Positions 42,749-52,748 of a DNA stretch of 64,000 nucleotides are shown one piece after another. Each line of letters starts with the position of its first letter. Positions within the stretch are counted from its first letter, which is position 1. The stretch is from an uncultured Roseburia sp. Its GTDB lineage: Bacteria > Bacillota > Clostridia > Lachnospirales > Lachnospiraceae. Below the pieces are notes generated by a model. The model had not been told where the DNA came from. It ran no database searches and was given only the letters and a program-made list of their open reading frames with translations. The stretch is taken from NCBI GenBank assembly GCA_947642555.1, contig CANRSX010000019.1:1-64000 (forward strand). The letters run 5' to 3'. A program made the position numbers and the translations under genes.

Positions 42749-45142
42749 ATGATTACGGAAAAGAACGGGGTCTTTGCGCTGGAGACAGCGCAGACCTCCT
42801 ATGTGTTTGGCGTGACGGAAACGGGGCACTTAGAGCATCTGCATTACGGGAGGAGGATCCATTTCCGAAATGACGCGCCGCTGCGGGAAAAGCACGCGTT
42901 TGCGCCGGGGAATACGATTTATTATGACGATGCGCACAAGGGCTTTAGCCTGGAGGACGCGTGCCTGGAGATGTCCTCTTTCGGAAAAGGGGATATCAGG
43001 GAGACGTTTGTCGAGATCGCGTATGAGGACGGCAGCTTCACGTCGGATTTTCTCTATGATTCGCACGAGATCACGGAGACGAAGCCGGAATATGCCACAC
43101 TGCCGGGCTCTTATGCGGAGGACGGGAGGGTGGAGCATCTTACCGTCCGGTTGAAGGAGAGACGGCACGGGCTGATCCTGGAGCTGCACTATCATGTTTA
43201 CCCGGAATGCGATGTGATCACGCGCAGCGCAAAGCTGATCAATGAGAGCGGGGCGCCGGTGACACTTCGGCGTCTTTTCAGTCTGATGCTGGATTTTCCG
43301 ACGCCGGATTACGTGTTTACCACCTTCACCGGCGGCTGGGCCAGGGAGATGCGGCGCACGGATGTAAGGGTGCGGGCGGGCAGGCATGTGAACGCCTCGT
43401 ATGCGGGGGTGTCTTCCAGCCGGGCGAATCCCTTTGTCATGCTCTCGGAGCCGCATACGACCGAGGATGCGGGGAACTGCTGGGGAATCAACCTGATTTA
43501 CAGCGGGAATCACTATGAGTCCGTGGAGGTCAGCAGCTTCGGTAAGACGAGGCTTGCCGCCGGGATCAATCCGCAGTCCTTTTCCTGGAACTTAAAGCCA
43601 GGGGAGTCGTTTGAGGCGCCGGAGGGCGTGATGACATTTTCACACGAGGGCTTTAACGGGATGAGCCGTCACATGCACCGCTTTGTGCGGGAGCACATCG
43701 TGCGGGGGTCCTGGAAGAAGAAGGAGCGCCCGGTGCTGTTAAACAGCTGGGAGGCGGCCTATTTTGACATCGACGAGAGAAAGCTCCTTAAGCTGGCGAA
43801 GGCCGGGAAGGATGCGGGGATTGAGCTTTTCGTCGTGGACGACGGGTGGTTCGGGACCCGCACGGACGACACGCGCTCGCTCGGCGACTGGTCGGTCAAT
43901 GAAAAGAAGCTCCCGGGCGGTTTAAAACGTCTCTGCGAAAAGGTGTGTGCGCTCGGGCTCTCCTTTGGCGTCTGGGTGGAGCCTGAGATGGTAAATGTGA
44001 ACAGCGACCTCTACCGCGCGCATCCCGATTGGGCGGTGGATATCCCGGGGAGGGATCATTCCGAGGGGCGGAACCAGCGGATCCTCGACCTGACAAACCC
44101 GGCGGTGCAGGATTATATCATAGAGACGATGTCAGAGGTCTTCGGTTCGGCGGAGATTTCCTATGTGAAATGGGACATGAACCGGATCTTTTCGGATGTG
44201 TATTCGAAATATCTGGCGCCAGAGCAGCAGGGGGAGGTCTTCCACCGCTATGTCTGCGGGCTGTACCGCTGCATGAAGGAGCTGACCGCGCGTTTCCCGG
44301 ATATCCTCTTTGAGGGCTGCAGCTCGGGCGGCAACCGCTTTGACCTGGGGATCCTGTGCTGTTTTCCGCAGATCTGGGCCAGCGATAACACGGACGCGCT
44401 CTGCCGTGCCGAGATTCAGAACGGCTACAGCTACGGCTATCCGATGTCTGTGGTCAGCGCCCATGTCTCGGCCTGCCCGAATCATCAGACGCTGCGCAGC
44501 ACGCCGCTCTGGACGCGGTTTTCTGTGGCGGCGTTCGGCGTGTTCGGATATGAGTGCAATTTCTGTGATATGGAAAAAGAGCAGCTTCAGACGATAAGGG
44601 AGCAGATTGCGCTGTATAAAAAGTGGCGCAGGGTGCTGCAGTTTGGAGATTTTTACCGCGGAAGGAGTTTTGCCGAGGCAGATGGTGACGGATATCACTC
44701 GGCCATCGGCATAAACAGTCAGAACACGATGGAGTGGACCTGCGTGTCGCCGGATCAGACAAAAGCGGTGGGGATGCTGTTCCAGAAGCTGGTGGTGCCG
44801 AATGATTCCTTTGCATATTACCGGGCAAAGGGGTTAAAGGAGAATCTGCGCTACCATTTTTACAACTGTAAACAGAACTATAATCTGAAAGATTTTGGGG
44901 GACTGGTCAATATGATCGCGCCGATCCATATAAAACAGGATTCCCTGGTGGAGTCGCTCGCGGCGAAGCTTGTGAAGCTGGAGGGGGAGACGGAGGATAC
45001 CCTCGTCTTCGGCGATACGCTGATGTACCACGGCGTGAAGCTGAAACAGGCGTTCGGGTCCGTCGGCTTCGGAAACGATACGCGTGTGATGCAGGATTTC
45101 GGCTCCCGGATCTATTTTATGGAGGGTACTGAAATACTATGA
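42749..45142 (+). CDS. Alpha-galactosidase, GH36
   Basis: The 797-residue cytoplasmic enzyme removes alpha-1,6-galactose from raffinose-type sugars and melibiose. The family order is present: an N-terminal beta-sandwich, then the barrel with VVDDGWFGTRTDDTRSLGDW, the nucleophile motif YVKWDMNR at about residue 475, and the acid/base region GCSSGGNRFDLG...QIWASDNTDA at about 515-550. A GGGGAGGA site precedes the ATG. It overlaps the symporter gene by four bases, linking uptake and hydrolysis. Confidence 0.94.
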   Translation: MITEKNGVFALETAQTSYVFGVTETGHLEHLHYGRRIHFRNDAPLREKHAFAPGNTIYYDDAHKGFSLEDACLEMSSFGKGDIRETFVEIAYEDGSFTSDFLYDSHEITETKPEYATLPGSYAEDGRVEHLTVRLKERRHGLILELHYHVYPECDVITRSAKLINESGAPVTLRRLFSLMLDFPTPDYVFTTFTGGWAREMRRTDVRVRAGRHVNASYAGVSSSRANPFVMLSEPHTTEDAGNCWGINLIYSGNHYESVEVSSFGKTRLAAGINPQSFSWNLKPGESFEAPEGVMTFSHEGFNGMSRHMHRFVREHIVRGSWKKKERPVLLNSWEAAYFDIDERKLLKLAKAGKDAGIELFVVDDGWFGTRTDDTRSLGDWSVNEKKLPGGLKRLCEKVCALGLSFGVWVEPEMVNVNSDLYRAHPDWAVDIPGRDHSEGRNQRILDLTNPAVQDYIIETMSEVFGSAEISYVKWDMNRIFSDVYSKYLAPEQQGEVFHRYVCGLYRCMKELTARFPDILFEGCSSGGNRFDLGILCCFPQIWASDNTDALCRAEIQNGYSYGYPMSVVSAHVSACPNHQTLRSTPLWTRFSVAAFGVFGYECNFCDMEKEQLQTIREQIALYKKWRRVLQFGDFYRGRSFAEADGDGYHSAIGINSQNTMEWTCVSPDQTKAVGMLFQKLVVPNDSFAYYRAKGLKENLRYHFYNCKQNYNLKDFGGLVNMIAPIHIKQDSLVESLAAKLVKLEGETEDTLVFGDTLMYHGVKLKQAFGSVGFGNDTRVMQDFGSRIYFMEGTEIL

Positions 45143-46668
45143 CAAAACGTAATCTGATCTTTTTCCCGCTGGGAACCGTCGGGCGGGATGCGGTGTACAG
45201 CCTGATCAACAGCTATCTGCTGACGTTTGTGCTCTTTACGCATCCCCTAAACGGGGCGCAGGTGGCGGCGATCACCGGCATCATGGTGGCGGCGAGAGTA
45301 TTTGACGCGTTAAATGATCCGGTGATGGGAAATATCATTGAGCGAACCCATACAAAATACGGAAAATTCAAGCCCTGGATCGTGGCGGGCATGATATCTA
45401 CATCCATAGTGATTTATCTGATGTTCAATGTCCGGCTGTCCGGCTGGAGCTTTGTGTGGTTCTTCGGGGCGATGTATTTTGCGTTCAGCATCGCCTATAC
45501 GATGGGGGATATCTCCTACTGGGGCATGATCCCGGCGCTCGGCTCGGATGCGGATACCAGAAATCAGTTTACCTCCCGCACGACCTTGTTTGCGGGGATC
45601 GGCGGCACTCTGGCGTCGATCCTGATCCCGCTGTTTACGGCAGGCGCGATGGCGATCGGCGGCAGCACAGAGGTGGCCTACGGGCGGATCGCGCTGGTGA
45701 TCGCGATTCTGGCGCCGCTTTTTCTGCTGTTTACGCTGTTCGGGGTGCATGAGAGAAGGGAGACGCCGGCAGCAGGCGCAGATAAGGCGGCAAAATCCGG
45801 CGATGCCATGACCGCGGGCAAAACGGAACGGTTTTCCCTGGCCGGGGTGTTCCGGACGATCGCAAGAAACGACCAGCTGGTGTGGATCGCGGTGATTTTT
45901 CTGATCCAGCAGGTCGGAAACGGGCTGGTGATCGGCGGGCTGGGATCGACCTACATCTATTTTACCTACGGCTATGACGGCGGGCTGTATTCCCTGTTTA
46001 ACACGGTGGGCATGTCGGCCACGGCGTTTCTGATGATCTTTTATCCGGCGATCGGAAGGCGCGTTCACAGAAAAAAGCTGATGGGGATCATGGCGGCGCT
46101 CTCCGCCGCAGGCTATGTGCTGATGCTGGCGTCCCTGATGTTCGGCGCGGGAATGGCAGGGTACTGGATGCTGCTGATCGGATATATGGTATCCAACTTC
46201 GGACAGTACTGCTATTATCTGATCATGATGATCTCGATTATGAATACAGTCGAGTATAACGAATATAAGTTTGGCACGCGGGACGAAGGGATCATCACCT
46301 CACTGCGCCCGTTTATCACCAAGCTCGGATCCGCGCTGATCGTGGCGCTCACCTCGGCGATTTATCTGATCTTTGGCGTCACGGGCTATACGAATGAGAT
46401 CTCCGGGCTCGAGCAGCAGTGCGCGCAGGGCCTGATCACGGAGGAGGAGAAGCTGACCGCGATCTCGGGCGTGATCTTCGGCACGACGGGCGGCGCATAT
46501 GGCGGCGTGTCGGCGGGACAGAGCAGGGGGCTGCTTGTCACGATGACCGTGATCCCGTGCGCGCTGATGCTGATCTCGTATGTTATGTATAAGAAAAAGT
46601 ACCGGCTTGACGAGGAGGAGTATGACCGGATCTGCGGGGAGTTAGAGCGGCGGAGAGGACAGGTGTAA
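45139..46668 (+). CDS. GPH/MelB-type sugar:cation symporter
   Basis: The 509-residue transporter has twelve hydrophobic segments. Hallmarks are FDALNDPVMGNIIERTHTKYGKFKPW, with the cation-site acidic residue, and ISYWGMIPALG at about 125. It is coupled to the alpha-galactosidase by an ATGA overlap, so melibiose or a related galactoside is the probable substrate. Confidence 0.92.
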   Translation: MTKRNLIFFPLGTVGRDAVYSLINSYLLTFVLFTHPLNGAQVAAITGIMVAARVFDALNDPVMGNIIERTHTKYGKFKPWIVAGMISTSIVIYLMFNVRLSGWSFVWFFGAMYFAFSIAYTMGDISYWGMIPALGSDADTRNQFTSRTTLFAGIGGTLASILIPLFTAGAMAIGGSTEVAYGRIALVIAILAPLFLLFTLFGVHERRETPAAGADKAAKSGDAMTAGKTERFSLAGVFRTIARNDQLVWIAVIFLIQQVGNGLVIGGLGSTYIYFTYGYDGGLYSLFNTVGMSATAFLMIFYPAIGRRVHRKKLMGIMAALSAAGYVLMLASLMFGAGMAGYWMLLIGYMVSNFGQYCYYLIMMISIMNTVEYNEYKFGTRDEGIITSLRPFITKLGSALIVALTSAIYLIFGVTGYTNEISGLEQQCAQGLITEEEKLTAISGVIFGTTGGAYGGVSAGQSRGLLVTMTVIPCALMLISYVMYKKKYRLDEEEYDRICGELERRRGQV

Positions 46669-46705
46669 CATAGGGAAAGCTCCCCCGTGAACGGTCCTTA
46701 TGTTG

Positions 46706-46740
46706 AAAAAAAGCAGTTCACACAGGTGAGCTGCTTTTTT
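46706..46740. terminator. Bidirectional terminator between symporter and ktrA-like gene
   Basis: AAAAAAGCAGTTCAC pairs with GTGAGCTGCTTTTTT around an ACAG loop, giving T-runs on both strands between convergent genes. Confidence 0.9.
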
Positions 46741-46744
46741 ACGG

Positions 46745-47395
46745 CTATAACCGCCGCACAATCTGTTCGATATCCCTCTGATGTCCGATCACCATCAGAT
46801 GCTCATCCTTCTGAAAGACATAATCGGGTCCCGGCATGATCTTCATCCCGCCTTCGTCCTTGACGCCGATGATATTTGCGTTGTAGGCTGCGCGGACATT
46901 GGCGTCTTTGATGGAGTGGCCGATCCATTCCGGCAGCGGTGCGATCTCATAGATCGAGTAGCCGTTGTCCAGCTCCACGTAGTCAAAAACCTGGTTTGCG
47001 GAGAAGCGCACGGCCACTTTTTCCGAGATATCACGGTCCGGGTAGATGACCTCATCCGCGCCGTTTTTTAACAGGAACTTCGCGTGAATATCGCGGTTGG
47101 CCTTGCTGACGACGTACTTTGCGCCCAGCTCCTTTAACTGGCTGGTAATCTCAAGGCTGCTCTGAAAATTGCTGCCGATGCAGACGAAGCAGATGTCAAA
47201 ATTGCCGACTCCGAGACTTTTTAACACCTTCTCATTGGTACAGTCGCCGATCTTTGCGCTGACCACATGGGGCAGCAGGTCCTCGAGCTTCGCCTCGTCC
47301 TCGTCGACGATCATAATCTCGTTGTCCAGCCGGGAGAGGTCCATACACAGATGCGTGCCAAAACGTCCGAGTCCGATAATTAAAATTGATTTCAT
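46745..47395 (-). CDS. Potassium uptake regulatory subunit, KtrA/TrkA type
   Basis: The 216-residue cytoplasmic RCK protein has a Rossmann N-terminus, IIGLGRFGTHLCMDLSRLDNEIMIVDED, binding NAD(H) or ATP/ADP, and a C-terminal RCK_C domain from about 135. It gates the membrane subunit KtrB encoded 41 bases upstream on the same strand. Confidence 0.9.
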   Translation of the reverse strand: MKSILIIGLGRFGTHLCMDLSRLDNEIMIVDEDEAKLEDLLPHVVSAKIGDCTNEKVLKSLGVGNFDICFVCIGSNFQSSLEITSQLKELGAKYVVSKANRDIHAKFLLKNGADEVIYPDRDISEKVAVRFSANQVFDYVELDNGYSIYEIAPLPEWIGHSIKDANVRAAYNANIIGVKDEGGMKIMPGPDYVFQKDEHLMVIGHQRDIEQIVRRL

Positions 47396-47436
47396 CGTAT
47401 ATCCTCATTTCCGCAGCCCTATGGCTGCTTTTTATT

Positions 47437-48777
47437 TTATCCGATACTGATCTGTTCCACGGGCTGCATCACATGCGCCGTCTTCTTGTGGTCGGTGAAG
47501 GAGAGCGCAAAGGAAAGGCTTCCAAGCCGTCCGATATACATCAGAAAGGCGATGATGACCTGCGAGGTCAGATTCAGCTCTCCGGTGAGACCGGTCGTCA
47601 TACCGACCGTGCAGACCGCCGAAACCACCTCAAAGAGCACATCCCCGATCGGAAAATTCTGAATGCTGCAGATGACAAGCGTCGCTACAAGGCTGCAGGT
47701 TAAGTAGGTGCACAAAAGGGCGCTGGCTTTCGTCACGGTCGCGTCATCGATGCGTCTGCCGAAAATATTGGTCCCCATTGAGCGGGAGAGCGTGGAGCGC
47801 AGATGCAGCAGCAGGACAAAAACCGTGGCCATCTTAAGGCCGCCTGCCGTGGAGCCGGAGCCTCCGCCGATAAACATCAGGATGATGGTGAGCAGCCTGC
47901 CGCCTTCCGAGAGCGCGCCGGTGTCCGTGGTGTTAAAGCCCGCGGTGCGCGGCGTGACCGCGCAGAAAAACGAACTGCACAGCTTTGCAGGCAGATCCAT
48001 GCCCGCGAACAGGCGGTTCCCCTCGATCAGATAAAACAGCAGCATACCGCCGAATACCAGAAAGGCTGAGGCGGCAAGCACCATTTTCGTCTGCAGGGCA
48101 TATTTGCGGAAGTGAAGCTTATGCCGTGCGAGGTCGCTCCAGACGATAAAGCCGAGCCCGCCGGTCAGGATAAGCATTCCCAGCGTCACCGTGACAACCG
48201 GGTCGTCGTAATATGCGGTAAAGGAAGAAAACTGCTCGTAGCGTCCCATCAGGTCAAAGCCCGCGTTGCAGAAGGCGGAGACGGAATGGAAGATTCCGTA
48301 ATAAATGCTCTGCCAGAACCCCATCTTCGGATAAAACCGGATGGCCAGAATCACCGCGCCCGCTCCCTCAAAAAAGAAGGTGCCGCGGATGACCAGCCGG
48401 ATTAAGCGGACGACACCGCCGATGTCAAGGACATTAAAGCTTTCCCGGATCCAGCCGCGCTGCTTTAAGCCGATGCGGCGGCGCAGCATGAGGGAGACCG
48501 CGGTACCGATCGTGATGAAGCCGAGGCCGCCGACCTGGATCAGACAGAGCAGTACGATCTGTCCGAACATGGACCAGTGCGTCCAGGTATCGACCAGGAT
48601 CAGCCCGGTCACGCAGGAGGCGCTGGTCGAGGTAAAAAGCGCGGTCATAAACGGCGTGACCTCCCCGCTCCTCGAGGAGACCGGCAGCATTAAGAGAAAG
48701 GCGCCGAGCATGATCAGCAGAAAAAAGCCGACTGCGATCAGCTGCATGCCGGATAGTTTTTTAAAAAGAGCCTGCAT
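47437..48777 (-). CDS. Potassium uptake membrane subunit, KtrB/TrkH type
   Basis: The 446-residue membrane protein is built of four repeated M1-P-M2 units with pore loops such as TSTSASCVTGL, SVSAFCNAGFD, VTPRTAGFNTTD and VCTVGMTTGLTG, each with the selectivity glycine. With the RCK subunit downstream it forms a K+ uptake system of the Ktr type. The start has GGAGG. The gene is divergent from the 48912 gene; the promoters are not clear. Confidence 0.93.
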   Translation of the reverse strand: MQALFKKLSGMQLIAVGFFLLIMLGAFLLMLPVSSRSGEVTPFMTALFTSTSASCVTGLILVDTWTHWSMFGQIVLLCLIQVGGLGFITIGTAVSLMLRRRIGLKQRGWIRESFNVLDIGGVVRLIRLVIRGTFFFEGAGAVILAIRFYPKMGFWQSIYYGIFHSVSAFCNAGFDLMGRYEQFSSFTAYYDDPVVTVTLGMLILTGGLGFIVWSDLARHKLHFRKYALQTKMVLAASAFLVFGGMLLFYLIEGNRLFAGMDLPAKLCSSFFCAVTPRTAGFNTTDTGALSEGGRLLTIILMFIGGGSGSTAGGLKMATVFVLLLHLRSTLSRSMGTNIFGRRIDDATVTKASALLCTYLTCSLVATLVICSIQNFPIGDVLFEVVSAVCTVGMTTGLTGELNLTSQVIIAFLMYIGRLGSLSFALSFTDHKKTAHVMQPVEQISIG

Positions 48778-48911
48778 GGGTTTTTCCTCCGAATATGATT
48801 TTTCGGTTGTGAAACATTTTCCAAAATATTATAATATGATCAGGAACGTTTGTACATAGCGGAAAAAAGTTTTTCCGGTTTTTGCAGACGGAAAGGAATG
48901 GTGAAAAAAGG

Positions 48912-49601
48912 ATGCAGTATATCATAATCTGGCTGGCAGTCATTGTGTTCTCCGTCGTTTTTCAGACGGTAAGGCAGAACAAAAATGCGCAGACCGGCGG
49001 CAGACAGAATCCCGGGCAGCAGTGGCAGCGCCCCGGCCAGCCGGGGAGGACGCAGCAGTACGGCGCTCCGGGGCGTTACGGAGCGTCGGGGCAGGGAGGA
49101 AGCCAGCCGCGCTACGGGAATCCGGGCCGGGCGGGAGGCGGCACGGGACAGCAGGCGCAGCAGGAGTTAAAAAACCGCCTGCAGCAGCGCTATGGAAGTC
49201 CGGCAGGGCGACCGGGAGGCGCACCCTCCGGCGGACGGCCAGGCGGAAATCAGCCGCGCGGTGCATATCAGGGCCGACCGGTCGGGAACCAGCCGCGCGG
49301 CGGGCAGCAGAAAGCCGCACCCTCCGGCGGACGGCAGGCACAGGGCGACATCTTAAGCCGCGCGGCTGCGAATGTTCGTGAGAATGAGAAGGATGAGCTG
49401 GAGCTTCTGATGAATGCGTCGGGCGGACTTACCGGGAACCTGTACGACTGTGTGAGCCTGCCCGGTGTGACGGATTTAAGAGAATCCAGCGAGCTGATGC
49501 GGGAGGTTGCCGACCTGATGATCATGGGATATCAGGTACAGCCGGTTTCTACGCGCGATTTTGTCGCGGAGGGCGTGGAGATGCTGGGACAATATGAGTG
49601 A
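48912..49601 (+). CDS. Membrane-anchored Gly/Arg/Gln/Pro-rich protein
   Basis: The 229-residue protein has one N-terminal helix (QYIIIWLAVIVFSVVFQTV). A disordered stretch of about 130 residues follows, very rich in Gly, Arg, Gln and Pro with repeated GGRPGGNQPRG-like blocks. A short conserved-looking helical end (about 150-229) has SLPGVTDLRESSELMREVADLMIMGY. The basic disordered tail may bind nucleic acid or cell wall polymers; no family is recognised. The repetitive DNA could change length by slippage. I chose ATG 48912; a TTG at 48882 is the alternative. Confidence 0.65.
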   Translation: MQYIIIWLAVIVFSVVFQTVRQNKNAQTGGRQNPGQQWQRPGQPGRTQQYGAPGRYGASGQGGSQPRYGNPGRAGGGTGQQAQQELKNRLQQRYGSPAGRPGGAPSGGRPGGNQPRGAYQGRPVGNQPRGGQQKAAPSGGRQAQGDILSRAAANVRENEKDELELLMNASGGLTGNLYDCVSLPGVTDLRESSELMREVADLMIMGYQVQPVSTRDFVAEGVEMLGQYE

Positions 49602-49621
49602 CAGAAAGAGAGGACAGACAG

Positions 49622-50149
49622 ATGCAGAGGGAACCGCAGGGCGGCGAGTTATACCGCCATTTTAAAGACAGACTGTACCGTGTGATCACGGTGGCGACGC
49701 ATTCCGAGACCGGGGAGCGGCTGGTGATCTATCAGGCGCAGTACGGGGACGGCGAAGTGTATGCAAGGCCGCTTGAAATGTTTCTCGGCGAGGTGGACCG
49801 CAGGAAATACCCGGATGCGGCGCAGCGATACCGGTTCGAGCGCGTGGAGGATCCGACAGCCGAAGGCGGTAAGCGCCGGGAGAATGTCACAGGGCAGGAC
49901 CGGCGGCAGGATGAACCGGGGGAGGACAGGGTGAATCCGAAGCTGATGGAGTTTCTGGACGCGGATGACCTCGAGGAACGCTACCAGATCCTTGTGTCCA
50001 TGCGGGATGAGGTAAACGATCATCTGATCAACAGCATGGCGGTTGTGATGGATGTGGTGATCCCGGAGGGAGAGATCGGCGACCGCTATGAACAGTTAAA
50101 GAGCTGTATCCGCACAAAGCAGCGCTACGAATCGGCGCGGCTGCGGTAA
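49622..50149 (+). CDS. DUF1653-domain protein
   Basis: The 175-residue soluble protein opens with the DUF1653 pattern: GELYRHFKDRLYRVITVATHSETGERLVIYQAQYGDGEVYARPLEMF. A linker and a helical C-terminal part follow. DUF1653 is widespread, but its role is not established. I chose ATG 49622 with GAGAGGAC; an upstream in-frame GTG at 49598 overlaps the previous stop and is also possible. It is likely co-transcribed with the preceding gene. Confidence 0.8.
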   Translation: MQREPQGGELYRHFKDRLYRVITVATHSETGERLVIYQAQYGDGEVYARPLEMFLGEVDRRKYPDAAQRYRFERVEDPTAEGGKRRENVTGQDRRQDEPGEDRVNPKLMEFLDADDLEERYQILVSMRDEVNDHLINSMAVVMDVVIPEGEIGDRYEQLKSCIRTKQRYESARLR

Positions 50150-50206
50150 AAAACCAGCCGGCATCCGAAACAGCAGTATGCCGGCTGATATAAGGAAGTA
50201 TACGGT

Positions 50207-51417
50207 ATGACAGGATATGATGCGTCTGCCATGGCAGCGCTGGAAGAAAAAATAAAGCGGATCGCGGCTGCGCAGCCCTATAAGATCACTGCCAGCAAAC
50301 CGTCTGCAAAGGAGATTCCTCATCAGAAAATCGTGATTGAGAAGAAGAAAAACGGTTACCAGGCGGCAGCTTACACGCCAAAGCAGGTGTTTCATCAGAA
50401 TTTTCCGGCGGAGGAGCTGGCGGATTATCTGACAGAATACATTGCCGGCAGATATCTGCAGGTCAATGCCTGGGATGAGGAACAGGAACACATTCTGCTG
50501 TGCTCCAGAAAAGGGGCTGTGACCTACAGGACAAAAACGGCGGCGGGAAACAGGGCAAAGAGCCAGGAAAACCATAACCGGAAAAAGCAGTATCTGCTGG
50601 AGGAGGGAACGGTGATTCCTCCTCTCGCTGATATGGGCATTTTTACCGCGGAGGGGAAGATTGCGGCGTCCATGCACGACAAATATCGTCAGATCAACCG
50701 CTTTCTGGAGCTGATTGACGATGTGGTGCGGAAGGAGGAGCAGGAAGAACTGCGGATCGTTGATTTCGGCTGCGGGAAATCCTATCTGACGTTTATCCTG
50801 TATTATTATTTTACAGAGATCCGGAAGCGGAGGGTTACGATCACCGGACTTGATCTGAAAGAGGACGTCATTGCGGACTGCAACGCGGCGGCGAAAAATA
50901 CGGATATGAGGGGCTTCATTTTGAGGTGGGAGATATCAGCGTGTACCAGTCGGACGCGCCGGTGGATATGGTGGTGACGCTGCACGCCTGCGACACGGCG
51001 ACCGATTATGCGCTGTATCACGCGATCCGCTGGGGCGCGCGGATGATTTTTTCTGTGCCCTGCTGCCAGCACGAGCTGAACCGGCAGATCCAGTCAAAGG
51101 ATTACGCGCTCATGACGCGCTACGGGATCATAAAGGAGCGGTTTTCCGCGCTGGTGACGGACGCGATCCGCGGCAATCTGCTGGAGTGCTGCGGCTATCA
51201 GACACAGCTTCTGGAGTTTGTGGATTTTGCGCACACGCCGAAAAATATCCTGATTCGTGCGGTGAAAAGGGATGCGGCCAGGCAGATCGTGCCTGTCTCC
51301 GTGAAAAAGAAATATCTCGGAGAGGCGGAGCGGATGATGGAGGAATTTCACCTCGCGCCGACGCTGTACGGATTGCTGAAGGAGGACGGGAGAATAGGGG
51401 AGAGCATATATGAATGA
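50207..51417 (+). pseudogene. SAM-dependent methyltransferase-like gene broken by a one-base frameshift
   Basis: Frame 1 (50207-50977) encodes the N-terminal half and the SAM-binding motif RIVDFGCGKSYLTF, but continues into unrelated residues. The rest of the same protein lies in the next frame (GDISVYQSDAPVDMVVTLHACDTATDYALYHAI...CCQHELN), ending at 51417. Adding one A to the five-A run at 50894-50898 would join the parts as AAKKYGYEGLHFEVGDIS. The reunited protein is about 400 residues, like large clostridial methyltransferases of this type. It could be a true mutation, a slippage site or a sequencing error. Confidence 0.88.
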
Positions 51418-51847
51418 AAAGATAAAAAATGAGATTTTGAAAAGGTATGAAATTCTGTTTGAGCAGGGTATGTATGAGCCGATAAAGGAGTCGATAAAGG
51501 ATGAGCAAACCTGGATCAGTATGAATTTCTGGGGTGCGGGCCTGGTAACTTCTCCGGATCAGGTACCGGAATATATTCCTTATATTGACAAGATTGAATC
51601 TGAGAGGAATGTAAACGTTTATATGGGTATGGTAAGCTTTATCGCGTCTGGCACACTGCTTGCGCTTATGTTTGTAGCAGACACAGAATCAGAGTGGGAG
51701 GCGGAGAGAAGTCTTTTGAAAAATGAAAAGACGCATCGTGCCTTTGTTTTTCATATCGAGGAGGAAACATGTGAGGAATGCATGATCCGGTATGAAATGA
51801 AGATCAACGGTCCGGTAATGGTGGATGAAGATCACGACGGTGACTGA
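51410..51847 (+). CDS. Acidic protein of unknown function
   Basis: The 145-residue soluble, acidic protein has many Glu and Asp residues and ends in VMVDEDHDGD. It overlaps the frameshifted methyltransferase gene by eight bases, and a GAGAGC-type site precedes the ATG. No motif is recognised. Its composition is compatible with a small immunity-type protein, but nothing else supports that. Confidence 0.65.
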   Translation: MNEKIKNEILKRYEILFEQGMYEPIKESIKDEQTWISMNFWGAGLVTSPDQVPEYIPYIDKIESERNVNVYMGMVSFIASGTLLALMFVADTESEWEAERSLLKNEKTHRAFVFHIEEETCEECMIRYEMKINGPVMVDEDHDGD

Positions 51848-51887
51848 CTGCCGTCTGTTCGTTCGATGCCAGAATGGAGGAATATTA

Positions 51888-52694
51888 ATGCCGTACAGAA
51901 ATGGAGACAGTATGCAGGAACACATCACACAGGAAAAACTGTTACAGGAAATCATCGCGTTGGTTCACGAGGGCGGAACGATCATGCTCGGCGCTGCGGA
52001 CATTGACCAAAAGACCCGTCAGAAGTCCGGGAAGGGGAATTTTGTGACGGAGTACGACTCCAAAGTGCAGGCGCATTTAAAGAAGGGACTTTTATCACTT
52101 CTGCCGGAGGCGGCGTTCCTCGGGGAGGAGGACGAGATGGACCAGGCGGATATCGGGAAGGGATATGCGTTTATCGTGGATCCGATCGACGGAACGGCCA
52201 ACTTTACCAGGGGATACGATGTCAGCAGCATCAGCGTGGCGCTGACAAAGGACGGACAGCCGGTGCTTGGCGTGGTGTACAATCCGTACCGGAACGAGAC
52301 CTTTTCTGCGACAAAGGGCGGGGGAGCATTTAAAAACGGGGAGCGGATCCATGCTTCGGAGCGGACGCTTGCGGAAAGTCTGGTGATCTTCGGGACAGCG
52401 CCCTACTATGAGGAGCTGAAACGAAAGACCTTTGAGACGGCCTACCGGTATTTTTCGGCGGCGGAGGATCTGCGCAGGAGCGGGTCGGCCGCGATCGATC
52501 TGTGCAATGTCGCCTGCGGCAGGGCGGAGATGTTTTTTGAGATGATACTCTGTCCGTGGGATTATGCGGCGGGCGCGCTGATTGTGGAGGAGGCCGGCGG
52601 ATATGTGAGCGACCTGGACGGGAACCCGCTGACTTATGATAAGAAGCAGACGGTGGCGGCCAGGGGGCCGGGGGTGGAGCTGCTGAAATGTTAG
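51888..52694 (+). CDS. Inositol monophosphatase family protein
   Basis: The 268-residue enzyme is of the Mg-dependent sugar-phosphatase fold. Seen are GNFVTEYDSKVQ, FLGEEDE, the core metal site VDPIDGTANFTRG and the C-terminal CPWDYAAGALIVEEAGG. The substrate may be inositol phosphate, a sugar phosphate or PAP. Start ATG 51888 has GGAGG; a second ATG eight codons on is also possible. Confidence 0.92.
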   Translation: MPYRNGDSMQEHITQEKLLQEIIALVHEGGTIMLGAADIDQKTRQKSGKGNFVTEYDSKVQAHLKKGLLSLLPEAAFLGEEDEMDQADIGKGYAFIVDPIDGTANFTRGYDVSSISVALTKDGQPVLGVVYNPYRNETFSATKGGGAFKNGERIHASERTLAESLVIFGTAPYYEELKRKTFETAYRYFSAAEDLRRSGSAAIDLCNVACGRAEMFFEMILCPWDYAAGALIVEEAGGYVSDLDGNPLTYDKKQTVAARGPGVELLKC

Positions 52695-52748
52695 CCTGGA
52701 AAATGGACTACAGACGCAGTCTCTTACCTGGGAAGCGGGGCAGGCGCA

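Noticed and set aside
48940-49341. Minus-strand ORFs opposite the Gly/Arg/Gln-rich gene
   Set aside because: Repetitive GC-rich DNA opens several frames; only the plus frame has a start, a membrane helix and a normal C-terminal domain.
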